Assembly (NCBI RefSeq): GCF_001417815.1
Contig: NZ_BCFK01000004.1
Span: 23,608 to 87,607 of the forward strand
Source of the DNA: Bifidobacterium aesculapii
GTDB taxonomy: Bacteria > Actinomycetota > Actinomycetes > Actinomycetales > Bifidobacteriaceae
DNA length: 64,000 nt
Reading direction: 5' to 3'
Each line of letters begins with the position of its first letter. Positions within the stretch are counted from its first letter, which is position 1. The translations under genes were made by a program, and so were the position numbers. The notes beneath the pieces were generated by a model. It saw only the letters and a program-made list of their open reading frames with translations. It searched no databases and was not told the origin of the DNA. Shown piece after piece: positions 20,847 to 30,329 of the stretch.

Positions 20847-21053
20847 ATGGCGAAGGACACACGGTGGTATTTCAACATGGTCACGGGCAAGCCCGAGCAG
20901 GGGCCGCAGTCCCCGATCGAGCAGCGCATGGGGCCGTACAAGTCCCGTGAGGACGCCCTGGACGCCTGGAAGATCTTCCAGGACAGGGAGACGCTGTGGA
21001 AGGAGCAGGATCGGCAGTGGAACCTCAATTGGGATCGTCCGCGTGAACGATAA
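20847..21053 (+). CDS. Small SPOR-like protein
   Basis: This 68-residue, charged, soluble protein starts MAKDTRWYFNMVTGKPEQG and contains GPYKSREDALDAWK. That resembles the core of a SPOR repeat and small actinobacterial proteins annotated as SPOR-domain proteins. There is no signal or membrane segment, so binding to denuded peptidoglycan is doubtful. GGAAAGGGGAAGAC precedes the ATG. It sits between nadE and pflB; function unknown. Confidence 0.75.
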   Translation: MAKDTRWYFNMVTGKPEQGPQSPIEQRMGPYKSREDALDAWKIFQDRETLWKEQDRQWNLNWDRPRER

Positions 21054-21083
21054 CGAAATGTGAGATAGTTCACGTCGATTTTA

Positions 21084-21124
21084 CGTTGGTTCCCAGTCTC
21101 GAACCGTTACACTGGGAACCAACG
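21084..21124 (+). promoter_or_regulatory. pflB promoter inside a 14-bp-arm inverted repeat
   Basis: Perfect arms CGTTGGTTCCCAGT (21084-21097) and ACTGGGAACCAACG (21111-21124) flank 13 bases. TTGGTT (21086) and TACACT (21108) with a 16-base gap look like -35 and -10 boxes that fall inside the arms. This layout would suit an operator for a redox or carbon regulator of pyruvate formate-lyase; the regulator is not identified. Confidence 0.55.
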
Positions 21125-21165
21125 ACGACGAAGGTGCGTCGCAAGTACAACACCAAGGAGTGGAA

Positions 21166-23541
21166 ATGACAGCTGTTGAATCCGCTGCGCTGACCCAGGA
21201 GGAGCTCGACGCCAAGGCGTGGGACGGCTTCGAGGGCGGCAACTGGCAGAAGGACATCGACGTTCGCGACTTCATCCAGAAGAACTACACCCCGTACGAG
21301 GGCGATGAGTCGTTCCTCGCTCCGGCCACCGAGAAGACCAAGCACCTGTGGCAGTACCTCGACGACAACTACCTGTCCGTCGAGCGCAAGCAGCGCGTCT
21401 ACGACGTGGACACCCACACCCCGGCCGGCATCGACGCCTTCCCCGCGGGCTACATCGACTCCCCGGAGGTCGACAACGTCATCGTGGGTCTCCAGACCGA
21501 CGTCCCCTGCAAGCGCGCGATGATGCCGAACGGCGGCTGGCGCATGGTCGAGCAGGCCATCCGCGAGGCCGGCAAGGAGCCGGATCCGGAGATCAAGAAG
21601 ATCTTCACCAAGTACCGCAAGACCCACAACGACGGCGTCTTCGGCGTGTACACCAAGCAGATCAAGATCGCCCGCCACAACAAGATCCTCACCGGTCTGC
21701 CGGACGCCTACGGCCGCGGCCGCATCATCGGCGACTACCGTCGCGTCGCGCTGTACGGCGTGAACAAGCTCATCGCCTTCAAGAAGCGCGACAAGGACTC
21801 CGTGCCGTACCGCAACGACTTCACCGAGCCGGAGATCGAGCACTGGATTCGCTTCCGCGAGGAGCACGACGAGCAGATCAAGGCCCTCAAGCAGCTCATC
21901 AACCTGGGCAACGAGTACGGCCTCGACCTGACCCGTCCGGCCCAGACCGCTCAGGAAGCCGTGCAGTGGACCTACATGGGCTACCTCGCCTCCATCAAGT
22001 CCCAGGACGGCGCCGCCATGTCCTTCGGCCGCAACTCCGCCTTCCTCGACTGCTACATCCAGCGTGACCTCGAGGCCGGCAAGATCAACGAGACCGACGC
22101 CCAGGAGCTCATCGACAACATCGTCATGAAGCTGCGCATCGTCCGCTTCCTGCGCACCAAGGACTACGACAACATCTTCTCCGGCGACCCGTACTGGGCG
22201 ACCTGGTCCGACGCCGGCTTCGGCGACGACGGCCGTCCGCTGGTCACCAAGACCTCGTTCCGTCTGCTCAACACGCTGACCCTCGAGCACCTCGGCCCCG
22301 GCCCGGAGCCGAACATCACCATCTTCTGGGATCCGAAGCTGCCCGAAGGCTACAAGCGCTTCTGCGCCAAGATCTCCATCGACACCTCCGCCATCCAGTA
22401 CGAGTCCGATCGTGAGATCCGCGGCCACTGGGGCGACGACGCCGCCATCGCGTGCTGCGTCTCCCCGATGCGAGTCGGCAAGCAGATGCAGTTCTTCGCC
22501 GCCCGCGTGAACTCCGCCAAGGCCCTGCTGTACGCCATCAACGGCGGCCGTGACGAGATGACCGGCATGCAGGTCATCGACAAGGGCGTCATCGAGCCGA
22601 TCGCCCCGGAGGCCGACGGCACCCTCGACTACGAGAAGGTCAAGAACAACTACGAGAAGGCCCTCGAGTGGCTGTCCGAGACCTACGTCATGGCGCTGAA
22701 CATCATCCACTACATGCACGATAAGTACGCGTACGAGTCCATCGAGATGGCCCTGCACGACAAGGAGGTGTACCGCACCCTGGGTTGCGGCATGTCCGGT
22801 CTGTCCATCGCCGCCGACTCCCTCGCCGCGATCAAGTACGCCAAGGTGTACCCGATCACCAACGCCGAGGCCAAGACCCTCGAAGGCCACGAGTACGAGT
22901 ACGTCGAGGGCGCGGACGACGACCTGGTCGTCGGCTACCGCACCGAGGGCGAGTTCCCGATCTACGGCAACGACGACGACCGCGCCGACGACATCGCCAA
23001 GTGGGTCGTCTCCACGGTCATGGGCCAGGTCAAGCGTCTGCCGGTCTACCGCGGCGCCGTCCCGACCCAGTCCATCCTGACGATCACCTCCAACGTGGAG
23101 TACGGCAAGAACACCGGTTCCTTCCCGTCCGGCCACAAGAAGGGCACCCCGTACGCCCCGGGCGCCAACCCGGAGAACGGCATGGACTCCCACGGCATGC
23201 TGCCGTCCATGTTCTCCGTCGGCAAGATCGACTACAACGACGCGCTTGACGGCATCTCGCTGACCAACACCATCACCCCCGATGGTCTCGGCCGCGACGA
23301 GGACGAGCGCATCGGCAACCTGGTCGGCATCCTCGACGCCGGCAACGGCCACGGCCTCTACCACGCGAACATCAACGTCCTGCGCAAGGAGACCATGGAG
23401 GACGCCGTCGAGCACCCGGAGAAGTACCCGCACCTGACCGTGCGCGTCTCCGGCTACGCGGTGAACTTCGTCAAGCTCACCAAGGAGCAGCAGCTCGATG
23501 TCATCTCCCGCACCTTCCACCAGGGTGCCGTCACCGACTGA
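21166..23541 (+). CDS. pflB: Pyruvate formate-lyase (formate acetyltransferase)
   Basis: This 791-residue glycyl-radical enzyme splits pyruvate with CoA into acetyl-CoA and formate in anaerobic sugar catabolism. The active-site pair Cys430-Cys431 is in IACCVSPM. The radical Gly763 is in RVSGYAVNF near the C-terminus. AAGGAG lies 5 bases before the ATG at 21166. Codon use is extremely biased to C-ending codons, as expected of an abundant protein. A UUCG-type hairpin follows, then the activase gene. Confidence 0.97.
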   Translation: MTAVESAALTQEELDAKAWDGFEGGNWQKDIDVRDFIQKNYTPYEGDESFLAPATEKTKHLWQYLDDNYLSVERKQRVYDVDTHTPAGIDAFPAGYIDSPEVDNVIVGLQTDVPCKRAMMPNGGWRMVEQAIREAGKEPDPEIKKIFTKYRKTHNDGVFGVYTKQIKIARHNKILTGLPDAYGRGRIIGDYRRVALYGVNKLIAFKKRDKDSVPYRNDFTEPEIEHWIRFREEHDEQIKALKQLINLGNEYGLDLTRPAQTAQEAVQWTYMGYLASIKSQDGAAMSFGRNSAFLDCYIQRDLEAGKINETDAQELIDNIVMKLRIVRFLRTKDYDNIFSGDPYWATWSDAGFGDDGRPLVTKTSFRLLNTLTLEHLGPGPEPNITIFWDPKLPEGYKRFCAKISIDTSAIQYESDREIRGHWGDDAAIACCVSPMRVGKQMQFFAARVNSAKALLYAINGGRDEMTGMQVIDKGVIEPIAPEADGTLDYEKVKNNYEKALEWLSETYVMALNIIHYMHDKYAYESIEMALHDKEVYRTLGCGMSGLSIAADSLAAIKYAKVYPITNAEAKTLEGHEYEYVEGADDDLVVGYRTEGEFPIYGNDDDRADDIAKWVVSTVMGQVKRLPVYRGAVPTQSILTITSNVEYGKNTGSFPSGHKKGTPYAPGANPENGMDSHGMLPSMFSVGKIDYNDALDGISLTNTITPDGLGRDEDERIGNLVGILDAGNGHGLYHANINVLRKETMEDAVEHPEKYPHLTVRVSGYAVNFVKLTKEQQLDVISRTFHQGAVTD

Positions 23542-23586
23542 TCGCCCATCAGCCGAACATGACCGCGTAACGCGGTAGAACGAACC

Positions 23587-23620
23587 GAAGGGGTGGGATT
23601 CGTCCCACCCCTTCTTCGAT
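23587..23620 (+). terminator. Stem-loop with TTCG tetraloop between pflB and pflA
   Basis: A perfect 12-bp stem GAAGGGGTGGGA/TCCCACCCCTTC with a TTCG loop is followed by TTCGATG. It may partly terminate pflB transcripts, keeping activase levels below those of the lyase. Confidence 0.7.
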
Positions 23621-23713
23621 GACGGCTTCGAGCCGCAGCGCGCATGGCACCACGTGCCCGGCGCAACCACACACCTTCGACAACGCATCACCACTTGGAA
23701 CAGGAGGACAACG

Positions 23714-24592
23714 ATGCCCGAAACCCAGTTCCGCACCACCACGCGGCACATGCTGCGCGAATCCAAGACGTACGCCAAGCAGACCCTCATGGGAGGTCTC
23801 TCCGGCTTCGAATCACCCATCGGGCTCGACCGCCGCGACCGCATCGCCGCATTGCGTTCCGGCGACATCGGCTTCGTCCACTCATGGGACATCAACACCT
23901 CCGTCGACGGGCCGGGCACGCGCATGACCGTGTTCATGTCCGGATGCCCGCTGCGCTGCCAGTACTGCCAGAACCCGGACACGTGGAAGATGCGCGACGG
24001 CAAGCCCGTCACGCTCGAGGCGATGATCAAGAAGGTCGACCGCTACAAGGACCTGTTCAAGGCCACGCACGGCGGCATCACCTTCTCCGGCGGCGAGTCC
24101 ATGATGCAGCCGGCGTTCGTCTCCCGCGTGTTCCGCGCCGCCAAGGAGATGGGCGTGCACACCTGCCTCGACACCTCGGGCTTCCTCAACACGAACTACA
24201 CCGACGAGATGCTCGAGGACATCGACCTGTGCCTGCTCGACGTCAAGTCCGGCGACGAGGAGACCTACCGCAAGGTCACCGGCGGCGTGCTCCAGCCCAC
24301 CATCGACTTCGGCCGCCGGCTCGCCAAGGCCGGCAAGAAGATCTGGGTGCGCTTCGTGCTCGTGCCCGGTCTGACCGACTCCGAGGAGAACGTCGAGAAC
24401 GTCGCGAGGATCTGCGAAAGCTTCGACGGCGCCGTGGAGCACATCGACGTGCTCGGCTTCCACCAGCTCGGCAGGCCCAAGTGGCACGAGATGCGCATCC
24501 CCTACCCGCTGGAGAACCAGAAAGGTCCGAACGCGGCGCTGCGCGAGCGCGTCACCAAGCAGTTCGAGGCGCACGGGTTCACCGTCTACTGA
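23714..24592 (+). CDS. pflA: Pyruvate formate-lyase activating enzyme
   Basis: This 292-residue radical-SAM enzyme installs the glycyl radical on PflB. The iron-sulfur cluster ligands are Cys78, Cys82 and Cys85 in GCPLRCQYCQNP. The SAM-binding GGE motif is in TFSGGESMMQ. The N-terminal ~55 residues are longer than in E. coli PflA. AGGAGG is 5-6 bases before the ATG at 23714. It follows pflB at 172 bases, past a terminator-like hairpin. Confidence 0.95.
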   Translation: MPETQFRTTTRHMLRESKTYAKQTLMGGLSGFESPIGLDRRDRIAALRSGDIGFVHSWDINTSVDGPGTRMTVFMSGCPLRCQYCQNPDTWKMRDGKPVTLEAMIKKVDRYKDLFKATHGGITFSGGESMMQPAFVSRVFRAAKEMGVHTCLDTSGFLNTNYTDEMLEDIDLCLLDVKSGDEETYRKVTGGVLQPTIDFGRRLAKAGKKIWVRFVLVPGLTDSEENVENVARICESFDGAVEHIDVLGFHQLGRPKWHEMRIPYPLENQKGPNAALRERVTKQFEAHGFTVY

Positions 24593-24645
24593 ATTCCCCG
24601 CGTGCCGTTACCGCGAAAGCGCGTACACGCCCTTACGCTGGAAGC

Positions 24646-25293
24646 ATGGCCGACATCTACGCATTTCCCACGGGCGTGAAATCGCGCACCGGATGTGACG
24701 CCGACCCGGCGATGCCGGGCCGGCCGGTCGGCGTACCGGACGACGTATGGCATGCGGTCGAATCAATACGACGCATGCCGCGTCCGAGGGACGTACGCTA
24801 TCGCGAGATCCCCGTACCGTCGACGCTCGCCGACTACGGCATCGGCGTCGAGATCGAAGCGGGCTCCCGCGCCACGGCGGATCCGCCTTCCGGCATGGTC
24901 CCGACGAGGGGATCGGCCAACGGGTGGATCATGATTCTTTATGCGAACGAACCGCGCGAGGACTGGGGGTCGCACTGGCGGTGCGTCGCGTTCGCGAGTC
25001 TTCCGCTGAACGACGGCGAAGGCGACGCGCTCACTGCGGAACTCTACTGGGATCTCATGTGCGACCATCTCGACGGCGTCGTGCCGGACAGCGTGGGCGG
25101 CACCGTCACCGTCACGCGCAACACGGCGTTCGGCGCGCTCGGGCGTGACGGATCCAGCGGATGCGAGATTCGCGTCTCCTTCACCCCCACGACGTTCGAC
25201 GGCATGGCGTATGATGCCGCCTCGGGCGTGTCCGCATGGGCGCGCTTCCTGAAATCCGCCATGCACTTTGATGGGGAAACGGACGTTGACTGA
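24646..25293 (+). CDS. DUF3000 family protein
   Basis: This 215-residue soluble protein is recognised as the actinobacterial DUF3000 family by the order of its conserved stretches (PDDVWHAVESIR, IEIEAG-like, WRCVAFASLPL, LYWDLMCDHL, FDGMAYDAASGVSAWARFL). No function is known. It overlaps the following RNase D gene by about 23 bases, a linkage that is also common in relatives and suggests joint expression. Confidence 0.82.
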   Translation: MADIYAFPTGVKSRTGCDADPAMPGRPVGVPDDVWHAVESIRRMPRPRDVRYREIPVPSTLADYGIGVEIEAGSRATADPPSGMVPTRGSANGWIMILYANEPREDWGSHWRCVAFASLPLNDGEGDALTAELYWDLMCDHLDGVVPDSVGGTVTVTRNTAFGALGRDGSSGCEIRVSFTPTTFDGMAYDAASGVSAWARFLKSAMHFDGETDVD

Positions 25294-26605
25294 ACCGAAA
25301 GCGGAACCAAGACTGCAATCCACGCCGCGCGGGGGAGTGCCCTCCCTTATCGACACGCCGGCAGGCTATCATCGCGCATGCGAGGCGCTGGCCGCATCGG
25401 CGGGACCGCTCGCCGCCGACGCGGAACGCGCGTCCGGATTCCGCTACGGCCACGAGGACTGGCTCATCCAGTTCAAACGCGAGGGCGCGGGCATCATCCT
25501 GCTCGACCCGGTGGCGCTCACACGCGCCGGCGTCGACTGGAACGAGTTCAACGAGGCCGTCGGCGACGCCGTATGGATCATCCACGACGCGATGATGGAC
25601 CTGCCCGGCTTCGCCGACATCCGGCTCAGGCCGCGTCGCCTGTTCGACACGGAGATCGCCGCGCGCCTGCTCGGCCTGCGCCGCTTCGGCCTCGCCTCCG
25701 TCACCGAGCACTATCTCGGCATCACGCTCGCCAAGGAGCACTCCGCCGCCGACTGGTCGTACCGCCCGCTGCCGTACGACTGGCGCAACTACGCGGCCCT
25801 CGACGTCGAGCTGCTCATCGAGCTCGAAACGATCATGCGCGACGAACTCAGGCGCGCCGGCAAGGCCGAGTGGGCCGAACAGGAGTTCGCGCACGTCCTC
25901 GCCGAAGGCACGTCCGGGCGCCCGCGCCACGCGCATCCGGTGCCCTGGCTGCGCATCTCCCACATCACCGAGATCGCCCGCGACCCGCGGGGCCTCGCCA
26001 TCGCCCGCGCCCTGTGGACGAAACGCGACGAGCTCGCGCGACTGCACGACATCTCTCCCACGCTGTTGCTCGAGGACTCGTCGATCATCGAGGCGGCGAA
26101 GCGCAAGCCTCGCAATGCGAGGGAGTTCCGTGCCGTGAGGTGCCTCAACGAACGCGTGCGCATGCACACCGGGAGCGAGCAGGACAAGATGTTCGAACGC
26201 TACGCGCCAATCCAGCGCGCCGTGAAGCCCTCCGTGTGGAAGGCCGTCATCCAAGAGGCGCTCGCCCTTCCCGCCGCCGACCTGCCGGTCGTGCCGAGCG
26301 GCCGCGGCGACGCGAGGGGCGGCGCCGACGACTCCGAGGAGACGAACGCGCCGCGCGGCATGCGCATGTGGGAGCGGCGCCCGGAGCGGCTCGAGCGGCT
26401 CAAGCGCGCGCGCCGCGTCGTCAACCAGATCGCCGAGGACACGCGCACCCCGGCCGACGTGATCGTACGCCCGCAGATCATCCGCAACCTGTGCTGGACC
26501 GACGACCCCGCTTCGCGCGACGTCGCTGCGTTCCTCAGGGCGCAGGGCGCGCGCGACTGGCAGGTGGCGCTGATTGCCGCGTCCGTGTCACGCGCTATAC
26601 TGTGA
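25271..26605 (+). CDS. rnd: Ribonuclease D-like 3'-5' exonuclease
   Basis: This 444-residue DEDD exonuclease has Exo I in AADAERASGF (Asp, Glu), Exo II in WIIHDAMMDLP, and Exo III in WRNYAALDVELL. All four catalytic acids therefore appear present. A helical HRDC domain follows (about residues 210-300), and a second HRDC-like segment ends the protein. It trims RNA 3' ends such as tRNA precursors. The start is placed at ATG 25271; a TTG sits one codon upstream. It overlaps DUF3000. Confidence 0.88.
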   Translation: MGKRTLTEPKAEPRLQSTPRGGVPSLIDTPAGYHRACEALAASAGPLAADAERASGFRYGHEDWLIQFKREGAGIILLDPVALTRAGVDWNEFNEAVGDAVWIIHDAMMDLPGFADIRLRPRRLFDTEIAARLLGLRRFGLASVTEHYLGITLAKEHSAADWSYRPLPYDWRNYAALDVELLIELETIMRDELRRAGKAEWAEQEFAHVLAEGTSGRPRHAHPVPWLRISHITEIARDPRGLAIARALWTKRDELARLHDISPTLLLEDSSIIEAAKRKPRNAREFRAVRCLNERVRMHTGSEQDKMFERYAPIQRAVKPSVWKAVIQEALALPAADLPVVPSGRGDARGGADDSEETNAPRGMRMWERRPERLERLKRARRVVNQIAEDTRTPADVIVRPQIIRNLCWTDDPASRDVAAFLRAQGARDWQVALIAASVSRAIL

Positions 26606-26657
26606 CGGTTGCCTTCGGGCAGAAGTAGGACAAACAAACTTTTCAGGAGCGTTTAGC

Positions 26658-28025
26658 GTGAAGATCAGCGTTCGTAACCTCGAACCCACCAAAGTGAAGC
26701 TCACCATCACCGTCGAACCGGAGGAGTTCGACCCGTATCTCGATGCCGCTCGCAAGGACATCGCCAAGCAGGTGAACGTACCGGGCTTCCGCAAGGGCCA
26801 CGTTCCGGGCAAGATCATCGACCAGCGTTTCGGTTTCGGCGCCGTCGCCGGCGAAGCGGTCAACGATGGCGTGCCTGAGCTGTACTCCAAGGCCCTCGAG
26901 GAGAAGAAGATCCACCCGATGGCCCAGCCGGAGTTCGACGTCGTCGAGGTCCCGCAGTCCGCCAAGGACGAGACCAAGCTCAAGTTCACCGCGACCGTCG
27001 AGCGTCGCCCGGAGATCGAGCTGCCGGAGATCGACGGTCTGGAGATCGCCATCGCCGCCCCGGAGGTCAAGGACGAGGACGTCGACAAGCGTCTCGAGAC
27101 CCTGCGCCAGCGCTTCGGCACCCTGGTCGGCGTCGACCGTCCGGCCGCCAAGGGCGACTTCGCGAACATCGACCTGTCCGCCGAGATCGACGGCGAGACC
27201 GTCGACTCCCAGGAGGGCGTGAGCTACGAGCTCGGCTCCAACACGATGCTCGACGGCCTCGATGAGGCGCTCGACGGCCTGTCCGCCGGCGAGGAGACCA
27301 CCTTCGAGGGCACGCTGGAAGCCGGCGAGCACGAGGGCGAGAAGGCCACCGTCAAGGTCAAGGTCAACTCCGTGAAGGCCGAGGAGCTCCCGGAGCTCAA
27401 CGACGACTTCGCCCAGGAGGCCTCCGAGTTCGACACGCTCGACGAGCTCAAGGAAGACATCCGCAAGGCCGCCGCCGAGGACGCCAAGGGCCGTCAGGCC
27501 ACCGAGGCCCGCGACGCGTTCCTCGCGAAGCTGGCCGAGGGCCTCGAGATTCCGGTGCCGAAGGGCGTCAAGGCCGCCGCGGTCGAGGAGCACCTCAAGG
27601 GCCTCACCCCGGATCCGGAGAAGGCCACCGACGAGCAGAAGCAGCAGGCCGAGGAGGGCGCCGAGAAGGAGCTCAAGGACCAGATCCTGCTCGACACCCT
27701 CGCCGAGAAGATGAACGTCGAGGTCTCCCAGGCCGACGTGTTCAACTTCCTCGCCTCCATCGCCCAGCAGTACGGCATGGATCCGAACGCCTTCATCCAG
27801 GCGATCATCAAGAACGGCCAGCTCGGCTCCGCCGTGCAGGAGGTCGGCCGTTCCAAGGGTCTGCTGGCCGGCATGCGCGCCGTCAAGTTCACCGCGAACG
27901 GCGAGGAGGTCGACCTCTCCGCGTTCCTCGGTGACGCCGCCGAAGAGGAGGAGGCCGAGTCCGTCGAGGCCGCTTCCGCCGCCGCCGCGGTCGCCGACGA
28001 GCTGTCCGCCAAGGACGGCGAGTGA
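26658..28025 (+). CDS. tig: Trigger factor
   Basis: This 455-residue ribosome-bound chaperone begins with the ribosome-binding domain (VPGFRKGHVPGKIIDQRFG, the signature loop). It continues with an FKBP-type PPIase domain (ANIDLSAEIDGE, LDEALDGLSAGEE) and a long helical C-terminal arm. It ends in a Glu/Ala-rich tail. The start is GTG at 26658 with AGGAG 8 bases upstream. It precedes clpP1P2 and clpX here, a classic neighbourhood, although a ClC gene is inserted between them. Confidence 0.95.
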   Translation: MKISVRNLEPTKVKLTITVEPEEFDPYLDAARKDIAKQVNVPGFRKGHVPGKIIDQRFGFGAVAGEAVNDGVPELYSKALEEKKIHPMAQPEFDVVEVPQSAKDETKLKFTATVERRPEIELPEIDGLEIAIAAPEVKDEDVDKRLETLRQRFGTLVGVDRPAAKGDFANIDLSAEIDGETVDSQEGVSYELGSNTMLDGLDEALDGLSAGEETTFEGTLEAGEHEGEKATVKVKVNSVKAEELPELNDDFAQEASEFDTLDELKEDIRKAAAEDAKGRQATEARDAFLAKLAEGLEIPVPKGVKAAAVEEHLKGLTPDPEKATDEQKQQAEEGAEKELKDQILLDTLAEKMNVEVSQADVFNFLASIAQQYGMDPNAFIQAIIKNGQLGSAVQEVGRSKGLLAGMRAVKFTANGEEVDLSAFLGDAAEEEEAESVEAASAAAAVADELSAKDGE

Positions 28026-28072
28026 GCTGATGCCTCGCGGCGCTGACGCCTAGGCGCCACGCGCGTGGTCAA

Positions 28073-28105
28073 GAGCCCGGAGTGTAATGACTCCGGGCTC
28101 TTTCG
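28073..28105 (+). terminator. Rho-independent terminator of tig
   Basis: An 11-bp stem GAGCCCGGAGT/ACTCCGGGCTC with a 6-base loop, followed by TTTCGTT. Confidence 0.85.
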
Positions 28106-28179
28106 TTGCCCGGAGACGATGAAAGGCGATGAAGGGCGATGAAAGGCAAGAGACGGTAGGCAGAGGCAAGGAGTACGTC

Positions 28180-29655
28180 ATGCGCCAACCACCGGATCCC
28201 CGCCGCATGGGCTGGCTCATCGTGGCGACGATCGTCCTCGGCTCCCTGATTGGTGTGGGAGCCGGTCTGCTCACGCTGCTGCTGTACAGCGTCGAGCATG
28301 TGATGCTCGGCTACGTCGAAGACGCTTCCATGCCGGGCCCGTTCGGAGTGCCCGCGGTGCGGCGGGCCGTTTCGGTGACCGTGGGGCTGGCCGTCGCCGG
28401 CGTGATCTGGTACCTGCTGCGCAACAAGACGACCAGGGTGCCTTCGGTCAAGCGGGCGGTGGCAGGCGAACGGATGCCATGGTGGCAGACGCTGGTGCAT
28501 GTGGCGCTGCAGATCTTCATCGTCGGCTCCGGCGCGTCCATCGGGCGCGAGGTCGCCCCGCGCGAGCTCGGCGCCATGCTCGCGCAACGCTTCTGCGACC
28601 TGCTGCGCATCGAGGGGGAGAGCGGACTCGACCGGCGCATGGTGGTCGCGGTGGCGGCAGGCGCCGGTCTCGGCGGCGTCTATGACGCGCCTTTGGCGGG
28701 CATGTTCTTCGCCGTGGAGATCCTGCTCGTCGACGTGACCATCGAGAAGGTCGCGTTCGCGCTCGGTATGTCCGCGACGGCCGCGTTCGTCGCCTCGCTG
28801 GTCAAGGGTCGTCACACGTTCTATGACGTCACGGCCATGCAGCCGGACTACTCGGTCAGCCTCATGGCGTTCGCGCTGCTGTGCGGGGCCGTGTGCGGCG
28901 TGGCCGGAGCCCTGTTCCGCAAAGGGTCGCAATGGGCCGGCTCGCACCAGACCCATGACCGGCATATCCTGTGGCAGATGCCGCTGGCCGGTCTCGTGAC
29001 CGGTCTGGTCGCGTTCGTCGTGCCGCAGGTGATGGGCAACGGGCGCGCCGCCGCCCAGCTCGGGTTCGGCACGTTCATTCCCGACGCGACGGCCGCCGGG
29101 GCGTCGCAATCCGCATCTTCGGCGGCGGCGTCGCCGTGGAACCTACTCTCCTCGGGTCCCGCCGGCCCCGCGGGAGCGGCCGTGCCGCCTGCGGCCGCGG
29201 GATTCCCCCTGTCGCAGGCGAACCTGTGGGCGGTGGCGGGCGTTCTCGCCCTGACGTTCGCGGCCAAGGCGCTCGTCACGGTGATGACCATGCGCTCCGG
29301 TGCCTCGGGCGGTGTGCTGCAGCCGGGCATCGCGCTCGGCGCGACCCTCGGCGCGATGCTGGGACTGCCATGGGTGTTCGCGTTCCCCGCCGAAACGCCC
29401 GTGACGTGCGCCCTGCTCGGCGCGGCTGCGCTGCTGGCCGCCTCGCAGCAGGCGCCGCTCATGGCCATGAGCCTGGTCATGGAACTCACTTCGGCCCCCA
29501 TCGCCTTCTTCGTGCCGGTCGGTCTCGCCGTCGCCGCCTCGGCGTTCGTCTCCCAATGGCTGCTGGCCGCGATGGGGCGACGGGGCGCGGCGAAGCGCGC
29601 CGGCACTGTACGCGTCGAGCCGAAAGCCGGCGGAAATGCGCCCGCCGTCGCTTGA
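28180..29655 (+). CDS. ClC-family chloride channel/transporter
   Basis: This 491-residue polytopic membrane protein has ClC landmarks: GSGASIGREVAPRE, corresponding to the GSGIP and GREGP regions; AAGAGLGGVYDAPLAGMFFAVE; and SGGVLQPGIALGATLGAML. The GREVAP variant of GREGP and the absence of the C-terminal CBS pair are notable. An insert rich in Ala, Ser and Pro (about residues 310-350) lies in the middle. AAGGAG precedes the ATG at 28180. Whether it is a channel or a Cl-/H+ exchanger cannot be decided. Confidence 0.88.
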   Translation: MRQPPDPRRMGWLIVATIVLGSLIGVGAGLLTLLLYSVEHVMLGYVEDASMPGPFGVPAVRRAVSVTVGLAVAGVIWYLLRNKTTRVPSVKRAVAGERMPWWQTLVHVALQIFIVGSGASIGREVAPRELGAMLAQRFCDLLRIEGESGLDRRMVVAVAAGAGLGGVYDAPLAGMFFAVEILLVDVTIEKVAFALGMSATAAFVASLVKGRHTFYDVTAMQPDYSVSLMAFALLCGAVCGVAGALFRKGSQWAGSHQTHDRHILWQMPLAGLVTGLVAFVVPQVMGNGRAAAQLGFGTFIPDATAAGASQSASSAAASPWNLLSSGPAGPAGAAVPPAAAGFPLSQANLWAVAGVLALTFAAKALVTVMTMRSGASGGVLQPGIALGATLGAMLGLPWVFAFPAETPVTCALLGAAALLAASQQAPLMAMSLVMELTSAPIAFFVPVGLAVAASAFVSQWLLAAMGRRGAAKRAGTVRVEPKAGGNAPAVA

Positions 29656-29666
29656 AGGCGGTAGTC

Positions 29667-29691
29667 TTGAATACTGTTCAAGACAGTATTC
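29667..29691 (+). promoter_or_regulatory. Inverted repeat upstream of clpP1
   Basis: GAATACTG (29669-29676) and CAGTATTC (29684-29691) flank 7 bases. A nested TTGAA-N5-TTCAA spans 29667-29681. Being directly in front of clpP1, it could be an operator for a stress regulator. It does not look like the ClgR motif described for bifidobacteria as I recall it. Confidence 0.5.
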
Positions 29692-29706
29692 GAAATGGAG
29701 AACAAG

Positions 29707-30324
29707 GTGAGCAACACTCTTGCAACCCTTCCGGCCATGGCTGGCGACGACGCGCCGGCCGCCGGATTCGCCGACCCGATCTTCAACAGGCTCCTCAAGG
29801 ACCGCATCATCTGGATGGGTGAGGAGGTCAAGGACGACATGGCCAACCGCATCTGCGCCCAGATGCTCATGCTCGCCGCCGAGGATCCGAAGAAGGACAT
29901 CTGGCTGTACATCAACTCTCCGGGCGGTTCCATCACCGCGGGCATGGCCATCTACGACACCATGCAGCTCATCGAGCCCGACGTGGCGACGGTGGGACTC
30001 GGCATGTGCGCCTCGATGGGCCAGTTCCTGCTGAGCTCCGGCACCAAGGGCAAGCGGTTCCTGACCTCGCACGCCCGCGTGCTCATGCACCAGCCGTCGG
30101 GCGGCATCGGCGGCACCACCACCGACGTGCGCATCAACGCCGAGCTCATCATGGACATGAAGAAGACCATGAGCGAGCTGACCGCCGAACAGACGGGCCA
30201 CACCGTCGAGGAGATCTACCGCGACAACGAGTACGACCACTGGTTCACCGCCACCGAGGCGCTGGAGTACGGTTTCGTGGACAAAATCATCACCACGCAC
30301 GATTCGATGACGAAGGGAGAATGA
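29707..30324 (+). CDS. clpP1: ATP-dependent Clp protease proteolytic subunit 1
   Basis: This 205-residue serine protease subunit has catalytic Ser103 (GMCASMGQF) and His128 (VLMHQPSG). The Asp is in the region [20 protein letters not shown] chose GTG at 29707 because GGAG lies 6 bases upstream; an ATG at 29695 lacks a ribosome site. It overlaps or abuts clpP2, so the two subunits are made together and probably form mixed rings, as in other actinobacteria. Confidence 0.93.
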   Translation: MSNTLATLPAMAGDDAPAAGFADPIFNRLLKDRIIWMGEEVKDDMANRICAQMLMLAAEDPKKDIWLYINSPGGSITAGMAIYDTMQLIEPDVATVGLGMCASMGQFLLSSGTKGKRFLTSHARVLMHQPSGGIGGTTTDVRINAELIMDMKKTMSELTAEQTGHTVEEIYRDNEYDHWFTATEALEYGFVDKIITTHDSMTKGE

Positions 30325-30329
30325 GCAGC

